A stretch of DNA of 64,000 nt from Asanoa sp. WMMD1127. Its GTDB lineage: Bacteria; Actinomycetota; Actinomycetes; Mycobacteriales; Micromonosporaceae. The stretch spans positions 3,224,001 to 3,288,000 of the forward strand of contig NZ_JARUBP010000001.1 of assembly GCF_029626225.1 (NCBI RefSeq), written 5' to 3'. The notes under the pieces were generated by a model. The model was given only the letters and a program-made list of their open reading frames with translations. It was not told where the DNA came from and did not search any database. Shown piece by piece: positions 8,659 to 17,085 of this stretch. The translations under genes were made by a program, and so were the position numbers. The number at the start of each line of letters is the position of its first letter. Within the stretch, counting starts at the first letter, position 1.

Positions 8659-8922
8659 GTGCATGGGGTGTTCACCGACGACGAACGCCGCGTCGTGGGC
8701 GCCGCGCAGCATCTTGGCCTGATCCTCAGCAGCGATTGGCCGGACGTGGCCGCTCATCTGCTCGCTCAGGGCGCAGAGGGCGACGCGGTCGCCGAGCTCG
8801 CGGGTCGACCTCAGCCTGTTCCACGCCGGCGCCCGCCACGATCCGTGACAGCGCCCATCGGTCAATCTTCGTTCGTCACCCGTATCCGCGGCAATCGCGG
8901 CGGTCGTCACCGGGACCGATAG
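8659..8922 (+). CDS. Small hypothetical protein, possibly 3'-degenerate
   Basis: Encodes up to 87 residues from GTG 8659, which has GGGGAGG about six bases before it. The first 50 residues (VFTDDERRVVGAAQHLGL, then DWPDVAAHLLAQGAEG and AVAELAG) look like genuine helical protein. After ELAG the frame becomes Arg/Pro-rich and looks like non-coding frame, while a shifted frame gives VDLSLFHAG before a stop. The gene is therefore probably a short or frameshifted remnant. Family not recognised. It is divergent from the propeller gene and lies 9 bases before the HIT-like gene. Confidence 0.4.
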   Translation: MHGVFTDDERRVVGAAQHLGLILSSDWPDVAAHLLAQGAEGDAVAELAGRPQPVPRRRPPRSVTAPIGQSSFVTRIRGNRGGRHRDR

Positions 8923-8931
8923 TCTCGCGCC

Positions 8932-9540
8932 ATGGCTTTGGATCCGGAGCAGTTCTTCGCGCATGCGACGGCCGTTGCCGACGGTGAGCGGCGGCTTCCG
9001 TTGGCGCGTATGACCGGGTGGGACATCAGCCCCTTCGAACAGGACGGATTGCGGGTCGCTCCGCTGCGGCCGCCGGTCCTGCCCGAGCCGGCCCGCCACG
9101 GCGAGGACCCGGCGGAGTGCCGCAACTGTCAGCAGCGCGACGAGGGCATCTGGTTCAACGATCACTGGCGGCTGGCGCGCGTACCAGGCGTGGGTGTGCC
9201 GTTGGTGTTGATGCTCTATCCGCGCGACCACTACGACATGGCGGATCTGCCCGACGAACTCGCCGCGGAGCTCGGGCTGTTGACGACGCGGATCGTTCGC
9301 CACATGCAGGCGCTGCCGCACATCTCCCGCGCCCACGTCTATCGCATCGGTGACGGCGCCGCTCATCTGCACGTCTGGTTCTTCGCCCGGCCGGAGGGTC
9401 AAACTCAGCTCTACGGATCCTGGCTGGTCGTCTGGGACGACCTCCTGCCCGAGTATCCCGCCGACGTCGCCGACGCGGACGCCGCGCTCGTCGCGGACGC
9501 GTTGGTCGCCTCGCACGGTGGCCGTCGGTCGGCGACCTGA
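8932..9540 (+). CDS. HIT-like (histidine triad) protein
   Basis: Cytosolic protein of 202 residues. The C-terminal half carries AHLHVWFFARP near residues 145-155, a histidine-triad-type HxHxx motif as found in nucleotide hydrolases/transferases of the HIT fold, preceded by LMLYPRDHYDMADLPDEL, the usual strand-turn before it. The N-terminal part has CRNCQ (residues 64-68), a possible metal-binding Cys pair. Substrate is unknown. The start ATG at 8932 lacks a strong ribosome site, but the sequence is coding from there. Confidence 0.7.
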   Translation: MALDPEQFFAHATAVADGERRLPLARMTGWDISPFEQDGLRVAPLRPPVLPEPARHGEDPAECRNCQQRDEGIWFNDHWRLARVPGVGVPLVLMLYPRDHYDMADLPDELAAELGLLTTRIVRHMQALPHISRAHVYRIGDGAAHLHVWFFARPEGQTQLYGSWLVVWDDLLPEYPADVADADAALVADALVASHGGRRSAT

Positions 9541-10083
9541 CTAGAGCAGTCCCGCGAGCCGGTACAGCACCAACGATCCGGCGACGGCGACGTTGAGGCT
9601 CGACCCGGTGCCGACCATCGGGATCTCGACCGCGCCGTCGAGCAGGTCCAGGGCCTCCGGCGGGATGCCGGTGGCTTCATGCCCGAGGACCATGACGGTA
9701 CGGCGTCGCGCGGGGGACAGGTCGGCGAGCCGGACCGCCTCGTCCGCGAGCTCCACGCCGAGGATCATCGTCCCCGCGTGGCGTTCGTCGGCCAGCCACC
9801 GCAGGGGATTGCCGACCCGGTGCACGCAGGCGGGCTGCCGCAACGTGTTGCCGCGGGCGAGTGCCTCGGCCACCCAGCCGAAGGGCGGCACCGCGAGGCA
9901 TGCGCCGACGGCATCGCAGGTACGCAGCAGCGTGCCCAGGTTGGCCCCGTGCATCGGCCACAGCGGCGCCGCGACGAGATGTCCCCAGCAACGGTGCCGT
10001 CGAGGACGCCGCGCCGACCGGATCTCCTTCGGGGTCCGGACCCGGATCGCGGGCGTCACCACGCGGGAGCGAACGCGCTCCAA
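9541..10083 (-). CDS. SpoU/TrmH-family RNA 2'-O-methyltransferase
   Basis: SAM-dependent RNA ribose methyltransferase of the SPOUT superfamily, 180 residues, so a catalytic domain with little extra. The three SpoU motifs are clear: NLGTLLRTCDA near residues 48-58, VLGHEATGIPPEAL near 132-145, and IPMVGTGSSLNVAVAGSLVLY near 153-173, which forms the trefoil knot. The RNA target (tRNA or rRNA) cannot be told from sequence. The N-terminal start is uncertain: TTG 10083 or a GTG about 24 bases further in. It converges on the HIT-like gene with no gap. Confidence 0.85.
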   Translation of the reverse strand: MERVRSRVVTPAIRVRTPKEIRSARRPRRHRCWGHLVAAPLWPMHGANLGTLLRTCDAVGACLAVPPFGWVAEALARGNTLRQPACVHRVGNPLRWLADERHAGTMILGVELADEAVRLADLSPARRRTVMVLGHEATGIPPEALDLLDGAVEIPMVGTGSSLNVAVAGSLVLYRLAGLL

Positions 10084-10180
10084 CCTTCAAGAATCATGAG
10101 AGACGTGCTTCTCGGCGCACGCGAACCATCGACGATCGACTGATGCTGACCAACAGGATACCGTGCCCGGAGGTGATCGG

Positions 10181-10738
10181 ATGACGGCCATCGAAGGAGA
10201 CCGGCTGCTGCTGGTCCGCCACGCGATGCCGGAGGTGGACCCTGCGGTGGCGGCCGAGCAGTGGCATCTCGGCCCGTCCGGCCGGGCCGCCGCCCGCGCC
10301 CTCCAACCGCTGGTGCCCGGCCCGGCCTATCACGTGGCCAGCAGCGAACCCAAAGCCGTGCAGACCGTGCAGGAGCTCGCCGGACGCGCCGACGTCACTA
10401 CCGACCCCGCGCTGGTCGAGGTGCGCCGCCCGCAGACCTGGTCGGACCAGTACCGCGCTGTCGCTCGCTCCTATGTGGAGGGCGCTAGCCCGGCCGGGTG
10501 GGAACCACATGACCAGGTCGTCCGCCGCTTCGACCAAGCCGTTGTACGCCATGCGGCCGCCGCGGCGCAGAAGGGCAGAACGCTGGTGGTCGGCACGCAC
10601 GGCATGGCCATGACCACCTGGCTGGCCAGCAGATACCGCCTCCAGCCCGATCCAGCCGAGTTCTGGGCGGCCCTACGCTTCCCGGACCTCATCGAGATCG
10701 ACCTTAGGAACTGTGTCGTACGGCGCCTCGGCGACTGA
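10181..10738 (+). CDS. Histidine phosphatase (phosphoglycerate-mutase-like)
   Basis: Protein of 185 residues of the histidine phosphatase superfamily. The catalytic motif is LLLVRHAMPEVD at residues 9-20 (RHG replaced by RHA, His kept), and the second His is in VVGTHGMAMTTW near 145. ATG 10181 is chosen because GGAGGTGA precedes it by five bases; a GTG at 10163 is in frame but lies before that site. Substrate could be a phosphosugar, nucleotide or phosphoprotein. Its last 66 bases overlap the 3' end of the convergent gene at 10673. Confidence 0.82.
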   Translation: MTAIEGDRLLLVRHAMPEVDPAVAAEQWHLGPSGRAAARALQPLVPGPAYHVASSEPKAVQTVQELAGRADVTTDPALVEVRRPQTWSDQYRAVARSYVEGASPAGWEPHDQVVRRFDQAVVRHAAAAAQKGRTLVVGTHGMAMTTWLASRYRLQPDPAEFWAALRFPDLIEIDLRNCVVRRLGD

Positions 10739-11350
10739 CAAGAGCCGATAGGTGTTCCAACCGCCGACGGCGAGCATGATGACGCCGGCTGACTGCAGCC
10801 GCAGCGCCTCGTCTGTGTATCGGTGGCTCGGAAGGACCATCGACGCCTGAGTCACGGGGTTCGTGACGACAGCGCCTCGTCGCATCGACCGTCGCGCCCT
10901 GGAAATCAGTCGGCGCCACAGCGCGAAATCGGCGGGGTCGTCGGCTACGGCGCCCAATGAGGACTCCCGCAGACCTTCGTCGGCAAGTCGACCGAGCAGC
11001 AGAATCAGCGAGCCGGGGTTGGCCAGTGCGAGCCGAGAGAGGTTCATTCCGGGACCAGTCTGCAACGGCCGGCGGTTGAGCAGCACGAAGTCGGGGTTAG
11101 GCAGCGCCGCCAGCGCGGGCTCGAAGTCGCCGTGTCGGGCCGGGACGAGACGGTCGTCGAACAGCCGCCCCAGCACGGCCTCCAGGCCGAGCTCCGCGGC
11201 CCAGCCCGCGACCATGGCGACCGCTTCCGGGCCGGCCGCATGAAACTGCAGGCCCACCTGCCGCCCTTGCCGCGTCGGTCTGACCGCCCCTTCGCCAGCC
11301 ACCGCATGATCATTGCACGGGGCGCGTGTCAGGCCGGAGCACTCGATCAT
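10673..11350 (-). CDS. Hypothetical protein, family not recognised
   Basis: Predicted cytosolic protein of 225 residues. Sequence is well ordered (LGLEAVLGRLFDDRLV, LNRRPLQTGPGMNLSRLALA, SLILLLGRLADEGL, LRLQSAGVIMLAVGGWN) but matches no family I know. The start ATG is preceded by GAGGGG at good spacing, supporting a real gene. It is divergent from the P450 gene, 68 bases away, and overlaps the tail of the histidine phosphatase gene by 66 bases in the opposite orientation. Confidence 0.65.
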   Translation of the reverse strand: MIECSGLTRAPCNDHAVAGEGAVRPTRQGRQVGLQFHAAGPEAVAMVAGWAAELGLEAVLGRLFDDRLVPARHGDFEPALAALPNPDFVLLNRRPLQTGPGMNLSRLALANPGSLILLLGRLADEGLRESSLGAVADDPADFALWRRLISRARRSMRRGAVVTNPVTQASMVLPSHRYTDEALRLQSAGVIMLAVGGWNTYRLLSVAEAPYDTVPKVDLDEVREA

Positions 11351-11418
11351 CGCGTACCCCTCGTATTGATGTTTGTCTTCGTCTAGATTGGTGTCGTCCA
11401 GCCATCGGGGAGGTTGAG

Positions 11419-12621
11419 ATGACCCAGCACGACGACACGTTGGTGCTTCCGTTGCCGCCGGCGCCGAGCATCTACCATCCGACTCCGCGGCTTGCCGAGC
11501 TGCGCGCCGAGCGGCCTGTCGCCGAGGTCGCCTTTCCGGACGGATCGAAAGGCTGGCTGGTCACCAGGTACGCGGACGTGCGCCAGGTGCTGATCGACCC
11601 GCGGTTCAGCCGGGCCGCCGCGGCCGGGTCGGGTGGGTCCGACACCGGGATCGCGCTCGTGGCCACCGACTCGATCCTCGGCATGGACCCGCCTGAGCAC
11701 ACGCGACTGCGGCGCCTCGTGGCCGGCGCGTTCACCGCGCGCCGGGTCGAGGAGCTGCGGCCGCGGGTCACGGCGCTCGTCGACGAGCTGTTGCAAGGCG
11801 TGGCCGCGCGGCCGCGGCCGGTCGACCTCGTCGAGCACTTCTCGTTGCCGCTGCCGGTGCGGGTCATCTGCGAGCTGCTCGGCGTGCCGCCCGAGGACCA
11901 GCACATCTTCCACGCCTGGTCCGACACGATCATGTCGGACGCCGGCGGTGATCCGGCCGAGATCCGGGCGGCGATGGGCAACCTGGGCGCCTACTTCGGC
12001 AAGCTGATCGCCGACAAGCGGGCCGCGCCGGCCAACGACCTCATGACCGCCCTGATCGCGGCGCGCGACAACCAGGACCGGCTGTCCGAGCAGGAGCTGG
12101 TCAACCTGTGCTTCGGCCTGCTCATCGCCGGCCACGAGACCACCGCCAACCAGATCAACATGTTCCTGTTGACGCTGCTGCACTTCCCGGAGGAATACGA
12201 ACGGCTCGCCAAGTCACCCGAACTCGTCCCGCAGGCCGTCGAGGAGCTCATGCGCTTCGTCCAGCTCGGCGAGGGCGCCGGCCTGCCGCGGGTGACCACC
12301 GAGGCCGTGGAGCTCAGCGGCGTCACGATCCCGGCCGGCTCGGTGGTGGTTATGTCCATGGCGGCGGCCAACCGCGACGAGTCCGTCTTCGCCGACGCCG
12401 ACCGGCTCGACCTGACCCGCGAGATCTCGTCGCACCTCGGCTTCGGCGCGGGCGCGCACCACTGCCTGGGCGCTCAGCTGGCGCGCATGGAGCTGCAGGA
12501 GGCGCTGCGCGGCCTGCTGCGCCACCTACCGGGGCTGCACATCGCGGTGCCCGACGACCAACTGCGGTTCAAGACCGGGATGATCGTCCGGAGCCTGCAG
12601 AGCCTCCCCGTGACGTGGTGA
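11419..12621 (+). CDS. Cytochrome P450 (CYP105/107-like bacterial type)
   Basis: Soluble heme monooxygenase of 400 residues, normal length. Diagnostic motifs are present: I-helix oxygen-binding AGHETTANQ near residue 235, ExxR in EELMRF near 275, and the heme loop FGAGAHHCLGAQLAR near 340 with the axial Cys. It uses electrons from a ferredoxin, and the next gene encodes one with overlapping stop/start. Start ATG 11419 follows a GGGGAGG site. Substrate unknown; no biosynthetic gene cluster is visible nearby, so a stand-alone xenobiotic or metabolite hydroxylation role is possible. Confidence 0.95.
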   Translation: MTQHDDTLVLPLPPAPSIYHPTPRLAELRAERPVAEVAFPDGSKGWLVTRYADVRQVLIDPRFSRAAAAGSGGSDTGIALVATDSILGMDPPEHTRLRRLVAGAFTARRVEELRPRVTALVDELLQGVAARPRPVDLVEHFSLPLPVRVICELLGVPPEDQHIFHAWSDTIMSDAGGDPAEIRAAMGNLGAYFGKLIADKRAAPANDLMTALIAARDNQDRLSEQELVNLCFGLLIAGHETTANQINMFLLTLLHFPEEYERLAKSPELVPQAVEELMRFVQLGEGAGLPRVTTEAVELSGVTIPAGSVVVMSMAAANRDESVFADADRLDLTREISSHLGFGAGAHHCLGAQLARMELQEALRGLLRHLPGLHIAVPDDQLRFKTGMIVRSLQSLPVTW

Positions 12622-12839
12622 GTCCCATGTGGAACGTCGAGGTGTCGCCCGAGTGCATCGGGTCCGGCGTGTGTGCCGGCACCGCGCCACGGCACTTCAC
12701 GCTCGGACCCGACGGCCGATCCCGACCACTCGCCACGCCGACCGCCCCTGACGAAGCAATTCTCGACGCGGCCGTCTCGTGCCCCATGGAGGCGATCGCC
12801 GTGACCGACTCCGACACCGGCGCGCCCGTCGAGACGTGA
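12618..12839 (+). CDS. [3Fe-4S]-type ferredoxin
   Basis: Small electron carrier of 73 residues. It starts with the pattern VSPECIGSGVCAGTAPRHF and ends with VSCPMEAIAV, giving three cluster cysteines (CIGSGVC and CP), as in ferredoxins that serve actinomycete P450 enzymes. GTG 12618 overlaps the P450 stop codon (GTGA), showing translational coupling; ATG 12627 is the alternative start. It should pass electrons from a ferredoxin reductase, which is not in the window, to the P450. Confidence 0.9.
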   Translation: MSPMWNVEVSPECIGSGVCAGTAPRHFTLGPDGRSRPLATPTAPDEAILDAAVSCPMEAIAVTDSDTGAPVET

Positions 12840-12843
12840 CGGA

Positions 12844-15801
12844 TCAGGTGGGGAGGTCGATCCAGGCCCGTACGGCCTCGTGGATGTCCGGTGTCGCCGG
12901 GTCCAGCGAGGTGTCGTCGACCACCTGCGTCCCGGTGGTGCCATAGGTGACCGCCACCGAGCGGTTGGTGGTGCCGGTGATCTGGCCCCAGCGCTCGACG
13001 GTCTCCCACGAGCCGCGGGTGTACTTGTACTGGACGACCGTACCCTCGAGCACCGACAGCGTGGCCTCCCAGATGCCGGGCTCGACCTCCGTCATGGCCA
13101 CCTTCCCCGGATCCCATGGCCCCATCTCCGGCAGCGCCCCAGGCAGGTGAACCGTGTCCCCGGCGGGCGTGTTGGCCGGCACGCGCACCCGCCACGTCAC
13201 CCGCACGGGCTGCGGAATCGTCTGCTGCACGACCTCGTTCGACGGGATGGACGTACGCCCGCCCACCACCGCCCTGACCACGTAGGCATAGGTGTTGTCG
13301 ACGGCCACATCCGTATCCACATAGGACGGCGACGGAACGGTCGCCAGCGGCGCACCATAGACACCGTCCACCGGCCGCCGGAACACCTGGTAAGCCGCGC
13401 CGGGAACCGGATCCCACGACAGCGCCACCAACGCCCCGGCGAACCCGGTGACCCTCAGGTTCGCCGGCGCCGGCACCGCGTCGTCGGGTTCCTCGAGCCG
13501 GACCACGGCCCGCAGCCCGTCGACGGTGACCACCGCCCGCTCACCGGTCAGCCGCGCCTGGAACACCACGGTGGCCGACGACCGGGGATCGACGCGGACA
13601 TACCGGGTCTGCCGGATGTCGGTGCCGCCCACCGTCATGACGACGTCCTTGCCGCCAGGAACGGAACCCCGGTTGGTCACGGTGGCCCGAATCGTCACGA
13701 TGTCACCGGGCGCGGCCGTGGCCGGCGCCGCCACCGCGGTCACCCGAGGCCGCGGCTCCACATAGCGGGGCACCGAGGCCAGATCCGCCGCCGTCGCGGG
13801 CCGGAACCGCACCGCCTGGCCACCGCTCTTCTCGAGCGCCGCGACGAACGTGTCGTGCCGCGTCACCAGCGACCGGTTGACCGCGAGCGGTGTCGGGTCG
13901 GTCTCGTAGTCGGTCGCCGCCGCGTCCCCCAATGACTCGGCGACCCAGAAACCCCGCCCCAGGAAGTCCAGCCGATAGCGCAAGGCTTGGGCACGCTCAC
14001 CGGTCATCGCACCCACGTACCACCGGGACCCGGACCGCCGCGCCGTCACCAGATGATCCGCGACCCGCGCCGACAACACCCGACTCTCGTCCCACCGGGC
14101 CGGCACGTCCGCGATGAAGGCCAGCCCGGGCGCGCCGGCATAGTGCTCCGGCAGATCCGCGGCCATCTGCACGCCGGAGAAGTAGTTGACGTAGTACGAA
14201 AGCTGCTTGCCCACCGTGGTGTGCACCCGCCGGCCCTGGCCCTGCGGGTCCCAGAGGATGTTCATGATGCCCGGCGTGTAGTCCATCGGCCCCGACAGCA
14301 TGCGGGTGAACGGAATCGTCAACGTGTGCGCCGGCGAATTGCCCGCCGAGAAGGCGTCGTACTCCTGCCCCCGCACGGCCTCCCGGGCGATCGCGTTGGG
14401 GAACGTGCGCACCTCGCCCGTCGCGTGCACGCACTCGTGGCACAGCACGTTGATCTTGTGCGCCGCCGCCTTCTCCAGCACGAGCCGGAAATGATTGACC
14501 GAGCGCTGGGAGTACGCGTACTGCCCGGGAATCTGCCCCACGTAGCCGGTCTTCAGGTAATGGATGCCGAGCCGCTCATAGAGCGCGAACGCCTCGTCGA
14601 TCTGCGCCTCGTAGTTGTCGATGTCGGCGCCGGTCTCGTTGTGCGCGACGAACTCCACGCCCTTGCTCTTGCCGTAGGCGACGACCGCCTCGAGGTCGAA
14701 GTCGTCCGCGGGAGTGGTGAAGTCCTGATCCGCCCAGGAACCTTCCCAACCCTTGTTCCACCCCTCGGCCAGCAACCCGCCGATGCCGTTCGCGGCCGCG
14801 AAGTCGATGTAGCTCTTGGCCCGCTCGGTAGTGGCGCCGTGCCGCGGGCCCTCTTCCCACGTGTACTGCTGGTGCTGCAACGCCCACCAGATCCCCACGT
14901 ACTTCGTCGGCTTCATCCACGACGTGTCCTGGTCGCAGATGGCGCACGGCGGGTTGAGGTTCTCCAGCAGGTGCGAGTCGACGAGCCCCGCGGCGTCCTT
15001 GGTGATGGTCAACGCCCGCCACGGTGTCGCCCGACCGGTGGTCGTCACGACCGCCGCCGCCCGGTCGGGAGTCGGTGTCAATGCCGCACGCAGGCGCCCC
15101 GACTCGCGTACCAGCGTCATCGCCGCGTAGTCGACCAGGTCCGCCTCGTGGATCGACAGGTGCGTGCCGTCGGCCCACCGGAACGTGGCCGGCGTCATCG
15201 TGTCACCCATGGCGCTGTAGGCCGTCTCCTGCCACAGCTGCTCGTCGCCGTCGTACGCCAGGCTTCTGGGTGTCCACCAGGCAGTCGGATCGCCCGCCAG
15301 CGCGAACTCGGTCGCCTCGTCCACAATGTCCAGACTGGACAGCGCGTCCTGGCGCGGCACCGAGTAGCGGATCGCCACACCGTCGTCGTAGGCGCGGACG
15401 ACCAGGTCGAACACGCGCCCGTCGGCCTGCCGCAACCTGACCGTCAGCTCGCGGTGCCGGTCGCGGACCACGGCGTCGGCGCCCCAGACCGGCCGCCAGG
15501 TGGTGTCGCGGGCCCGGGTCGCCGACCGGGAGATCGTGACGCCGGCGCCCAGCGTCGAGCCGTCGGTCAACCGCAGGCCAAGGGCCGAGGGGAGCACCAG
15601 CGTACGGTTGTCCCGCCGCACCGCATATCGCAGCTGACCGCCGTCCGCGGAGACGGCGACCGTCAACCGGCCGTCCGGCGAGGACACCTTCGTGGCCGCC
15701 GCCCCGGCCCGCCCGGCCGCCGGCGCGACACCGGGCGCGACGAGCGTCATCACTAGTGCGAGCCCGGCGGCCGCGGCCGCTCGTGCGCTGGCGCGTCTCA
15801 T
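12844..15801 (-). CDS. Secreted GH97 glycoside hydrolase with NEW, FN3 and CBM20 domains
   Basis: Exported enzyme of 985 residues acting on alpha-linked glucans or galactosides. It has a signal peptide (about residues 1-30), a GH97 N-terminal beta domain starting at SSPDGRLTVAV, and a GH97 barrel with KYVGIWWALQ, AEGWNKGWEG, HNETGADIDNYE, YLKTGYVG and CHECVHATGE segments near 305-460. After about residue 685 come a NEW-type beta domain (VTAVAAPATAAPGD), a fibronectin III domain from about 777, and a CBM20 starch-binding domain from about 865 (VHLPGALPEMGPWDPGKV). The CBM20 suggests starch or glycogen as substrate; GH97 includes both inverting alpha-glucosidases and retaining alpha-galactosidases. 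The gene is divergent from a LacI regulator, with a palindromic operator 47 bases before its start. Confidence 0.92.
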   Translation of the reverse strand: MRRASARAAAAAGLALVMTLVAPGVAPAAGRAGAAATKVSSPDGRLTVAVSADGGQLRYAVRRDNRTLVLPSALGLRLTDGSTLGAGVTISRSATRARDTTWRPVWGADAVVRDRHRELTVRLRQADGRVFDLVVRAYDDGVAIRYSVPRQDALSSLDIVDEATEFALAGDPTAWWTPRSLAYDGDEQLWQETAYSAMGDTMTPATFRWADGTHLSIHEADLVDYAAMTLVRESGRLRAALTPTPDRAAAVVTTTGRATPWRALTITKDAAGLVDSHLLENLNPPCAICDQDTSWMKPTKYVGIWWALQHQQYTWEEGPRHGATTERAKSYIDFAAANGIGGLLAEGWNKGWEGSWADQDFTTPADDFDLEAVVAYGKSKGVEFVAHNETGADIDNYEAQIDEAFALYERLGIHYLKTGYVGQIPGQYAYSQRSVNHFRLVLEKAAAHKINVLCHECVHATGEVRTFPNAIAREAVRGQEYDAFSAGNSPAHTLTIPFTRMLSGPMDYTPGIMNILWDPQGQGRRVHTTVGKQLSYYVNYFSGVQMAADLPEHYAGAPGLAFIADVPARWDESRVLSARVADHLVTARRSGSRWYVGAMTGERAQALRYRLDFLGRGFWVAESLGDAAATDYETDPTPLAVNRSLVTRHDTFVAALEKSGGQAVRFRPATAADLASVPRYVEPRPRVTAVAAPATAAPGDIVTIRATVTNRGSVPGGKDVVMTVGGTDIRQTRYVRVDPRSSATVVFQARLTGERAVVTVDGLRAVVRLEEPDDAVPAPANLRVTGFAGALVALSWDPVPGAAYQVFRRPVDGVYGAPLATVPSPSYVDTDVAVDNTYAYVVRAVVGGRTSIPSNEVVQQTIPQPVRVTWRVRVPANTPAGDTVHLPGALPEMGPWDPGKVAMTEVEPGIWEATLSVLEGTVVQYKYTRGSWETVERWGQITGTTNRSVAVTYGTTGTQVVDDTSLDPATPDIHEAVRAWIDLPT

Positions 15802-15847
15802 GGGCGTCCATCCGTTCCTGCTGGTGCGGGCGGGTGCGGAGACATCG

Positions 15848-15863
15848 ACGTAACCGGTTACGT
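15848..15863. promoter_or_regulatory. LacI-type operator 1
   Basis: Perfect 16-base palindrome ACGTAACCGGTTACGT, 47 bases upstream of the GH97 start. The central CG step with symmetrical arms is the hallmark of LacI-family operators, and the lacI-type gene is next door. Confidence 0.8.
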
Positions 15864-15928
15864 TGGCGAGTCTCCGCGCCCTGGCGCGCCGAAGTCAAGA
15901 CAACCAGCCACATCGATCCAATCGATCT

Positions 15929-15943
15929 GGAACCGGTTACGCT
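15929..15943 (+). promoter_or_regulatory. LacI-type operator 2 overlapping a leaderless promoter
   Basis: GGAACCGGTTACGC (15929-15942) shares the AACCGGTTACG core with operator 1. Its right end overlaps TACGCT (15938-15943), a TANNNT -10 element six bases before the GTG start of the regulator, the spacing of a leaderless transcript. Binding here would block the regulator's own promoter. Confidence 0.65.
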
Positions 15944-15949
15944 GTCCCC

Positions 15950-16966
15950 GTGGGCCCGGCGACCCGACGACTGACCATGGCGGACGTCGCCACGCTGGCC
16001 GGCGTCTCCAAGGCGACCGTCTCGCGGGTGCTCAACGGCGAGCCCGGGGTCTCCGCGGAAACCCGGATGCGGATCAAGGCGCTGGTCGACGAACTGTCCT
16101 ATGTCGTCTCGCCCGACGCCGCCCGCCTCAGCCGCGGCCGGACCGGCCGGGTCGCGGTGGTCATGCCGCAGACCACGACGTGGTTCTACGCCGCGGTGCT
16201 CGCCGGTGTGCTGTCGGTGCTGCGCCCCGAGGGCTTCGACGCGCTGGTCTACCAGGTCGCCGACGACACCGAGAGCCGCCGGTTCTTCGCCGACCTTCCG
16301 GCGAAACGTCAGGTCGACGCGGCCATCGTCGTCGCCTTCCCGGTCAGCGACTACGAGCGGCGGCAACTCGACCTGCTCGGCGTGCCGGTGGTCATCGCCG
16401 GGGGCGCGCTGCCGGACCACCCGCACGTGCGCGTCGACGACGTGGCCGCGGCCCGGCAGGCGGTCACCCACCTGACGCTGGCGGGACACGAGCGGATCGC
16501 GATGATCAATTCTGCGGTGCCGCCCGACCGGCCGTACGCGCCGCCGGTCGACCGGTTACGTGGCTACCGGACCGCTCTGGACGATGCCGGCCTTCGCTAT
16601 GACGCCGGCCTTGTCGTCGAGCTGCCGTGGAGCGCCACGATGGGCGCCGAGGGCATGGACCGGCTGCTGAGCGCCGACCGGCCACCGACGGCGGTCTTCG
16701 CGTTCTCCGACGAGGTGGCCATCGGCGCCCTGCGGAGCCTGCGCCGGGCCGGCATCGCGGTGCCCCGGCAACTGTCGCTCGTGGGGATCGACGACCATCC
16801 GCTGGCGGAGCTGTCCGACCTGACCACGGTGCGCCAACCGGTGGAGCTCCAGGGCGTCCACGCCGCCCGGATGGCGCTCGCGCTGCTGGGCGGCGGCTCG
16901 GTCGCCGACGCGCACGTGACGATCCCGACGCATCTGGTCATCCGGGGCACGACCGCCGCGCCGTGA
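15950..16966 (+). CDS. LacI-family transcriptional regulator
   Basis: Repressor of 338 residues. The N-terminal LacI helix-turn-helix is complete (MADVATLAGVSKATVSRVLN, residues 10-29), followed by the periplasmic-binding-protein-like sensor domain with VVMPQTTTWFYAAVLAGVL and the C-terminal GIDDHPLAELSDLTTVRQP signature. It most likely senses a sugar released by the GH97 enzyme and represses that gene and itself through the two AACCGGTTACG sites. GTG 15950 is chosen because a -10-like element lies six bases upstream; ATG 15977 is the alternative. Confidence 0.92.
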   Translation: MGPATRRLTMADVATLAGVSKATVSRVLNGEPGVSAETRMRIKALVDELSYVVSPDAARLSRGRTGRVAVVMPQTTTWFYAAVLAGVLSVLRPEGFDALVYQVADDTESRRFFADLPAKRQVDAAIVVAFPVSDYERRQLDLLGVPVVIAGGALPDHPHVRVDDVAAARQAVTHLTLAGHERIAMINSAVPPDRPYAPPVDRLRGYRTALDDAGLRYDAGLVVELPWSATMGAEGMDRLLSADRPPTAVFAFSDEVAIGALRSLRRAGIAVPRQLSLVGIDDHPLAELSDLTTVRQPVELQGVHAARMALALLGGGSVADAHVTIPTHLVIRGTTAAP

Positions 16967-17085
16967 CTGGTGCTCTCGGCCGGTAGGTCCGGGTTTGCGG
17001 GCGGAGGGTGGCGCGGCAGTTCGTGGATCATCTATGGTCTGCCGGCTTGATCAAAGACTTTCTTAACCTCCTCATAAGGATCACC

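Noticed and set aside
16551-16560. ACCGGTTACG inside the lacI-type gene as a third operator
   Set aside because: Only the right half matches; the left arm is GTCG instead of GTAA, and it lies in coding sequence.
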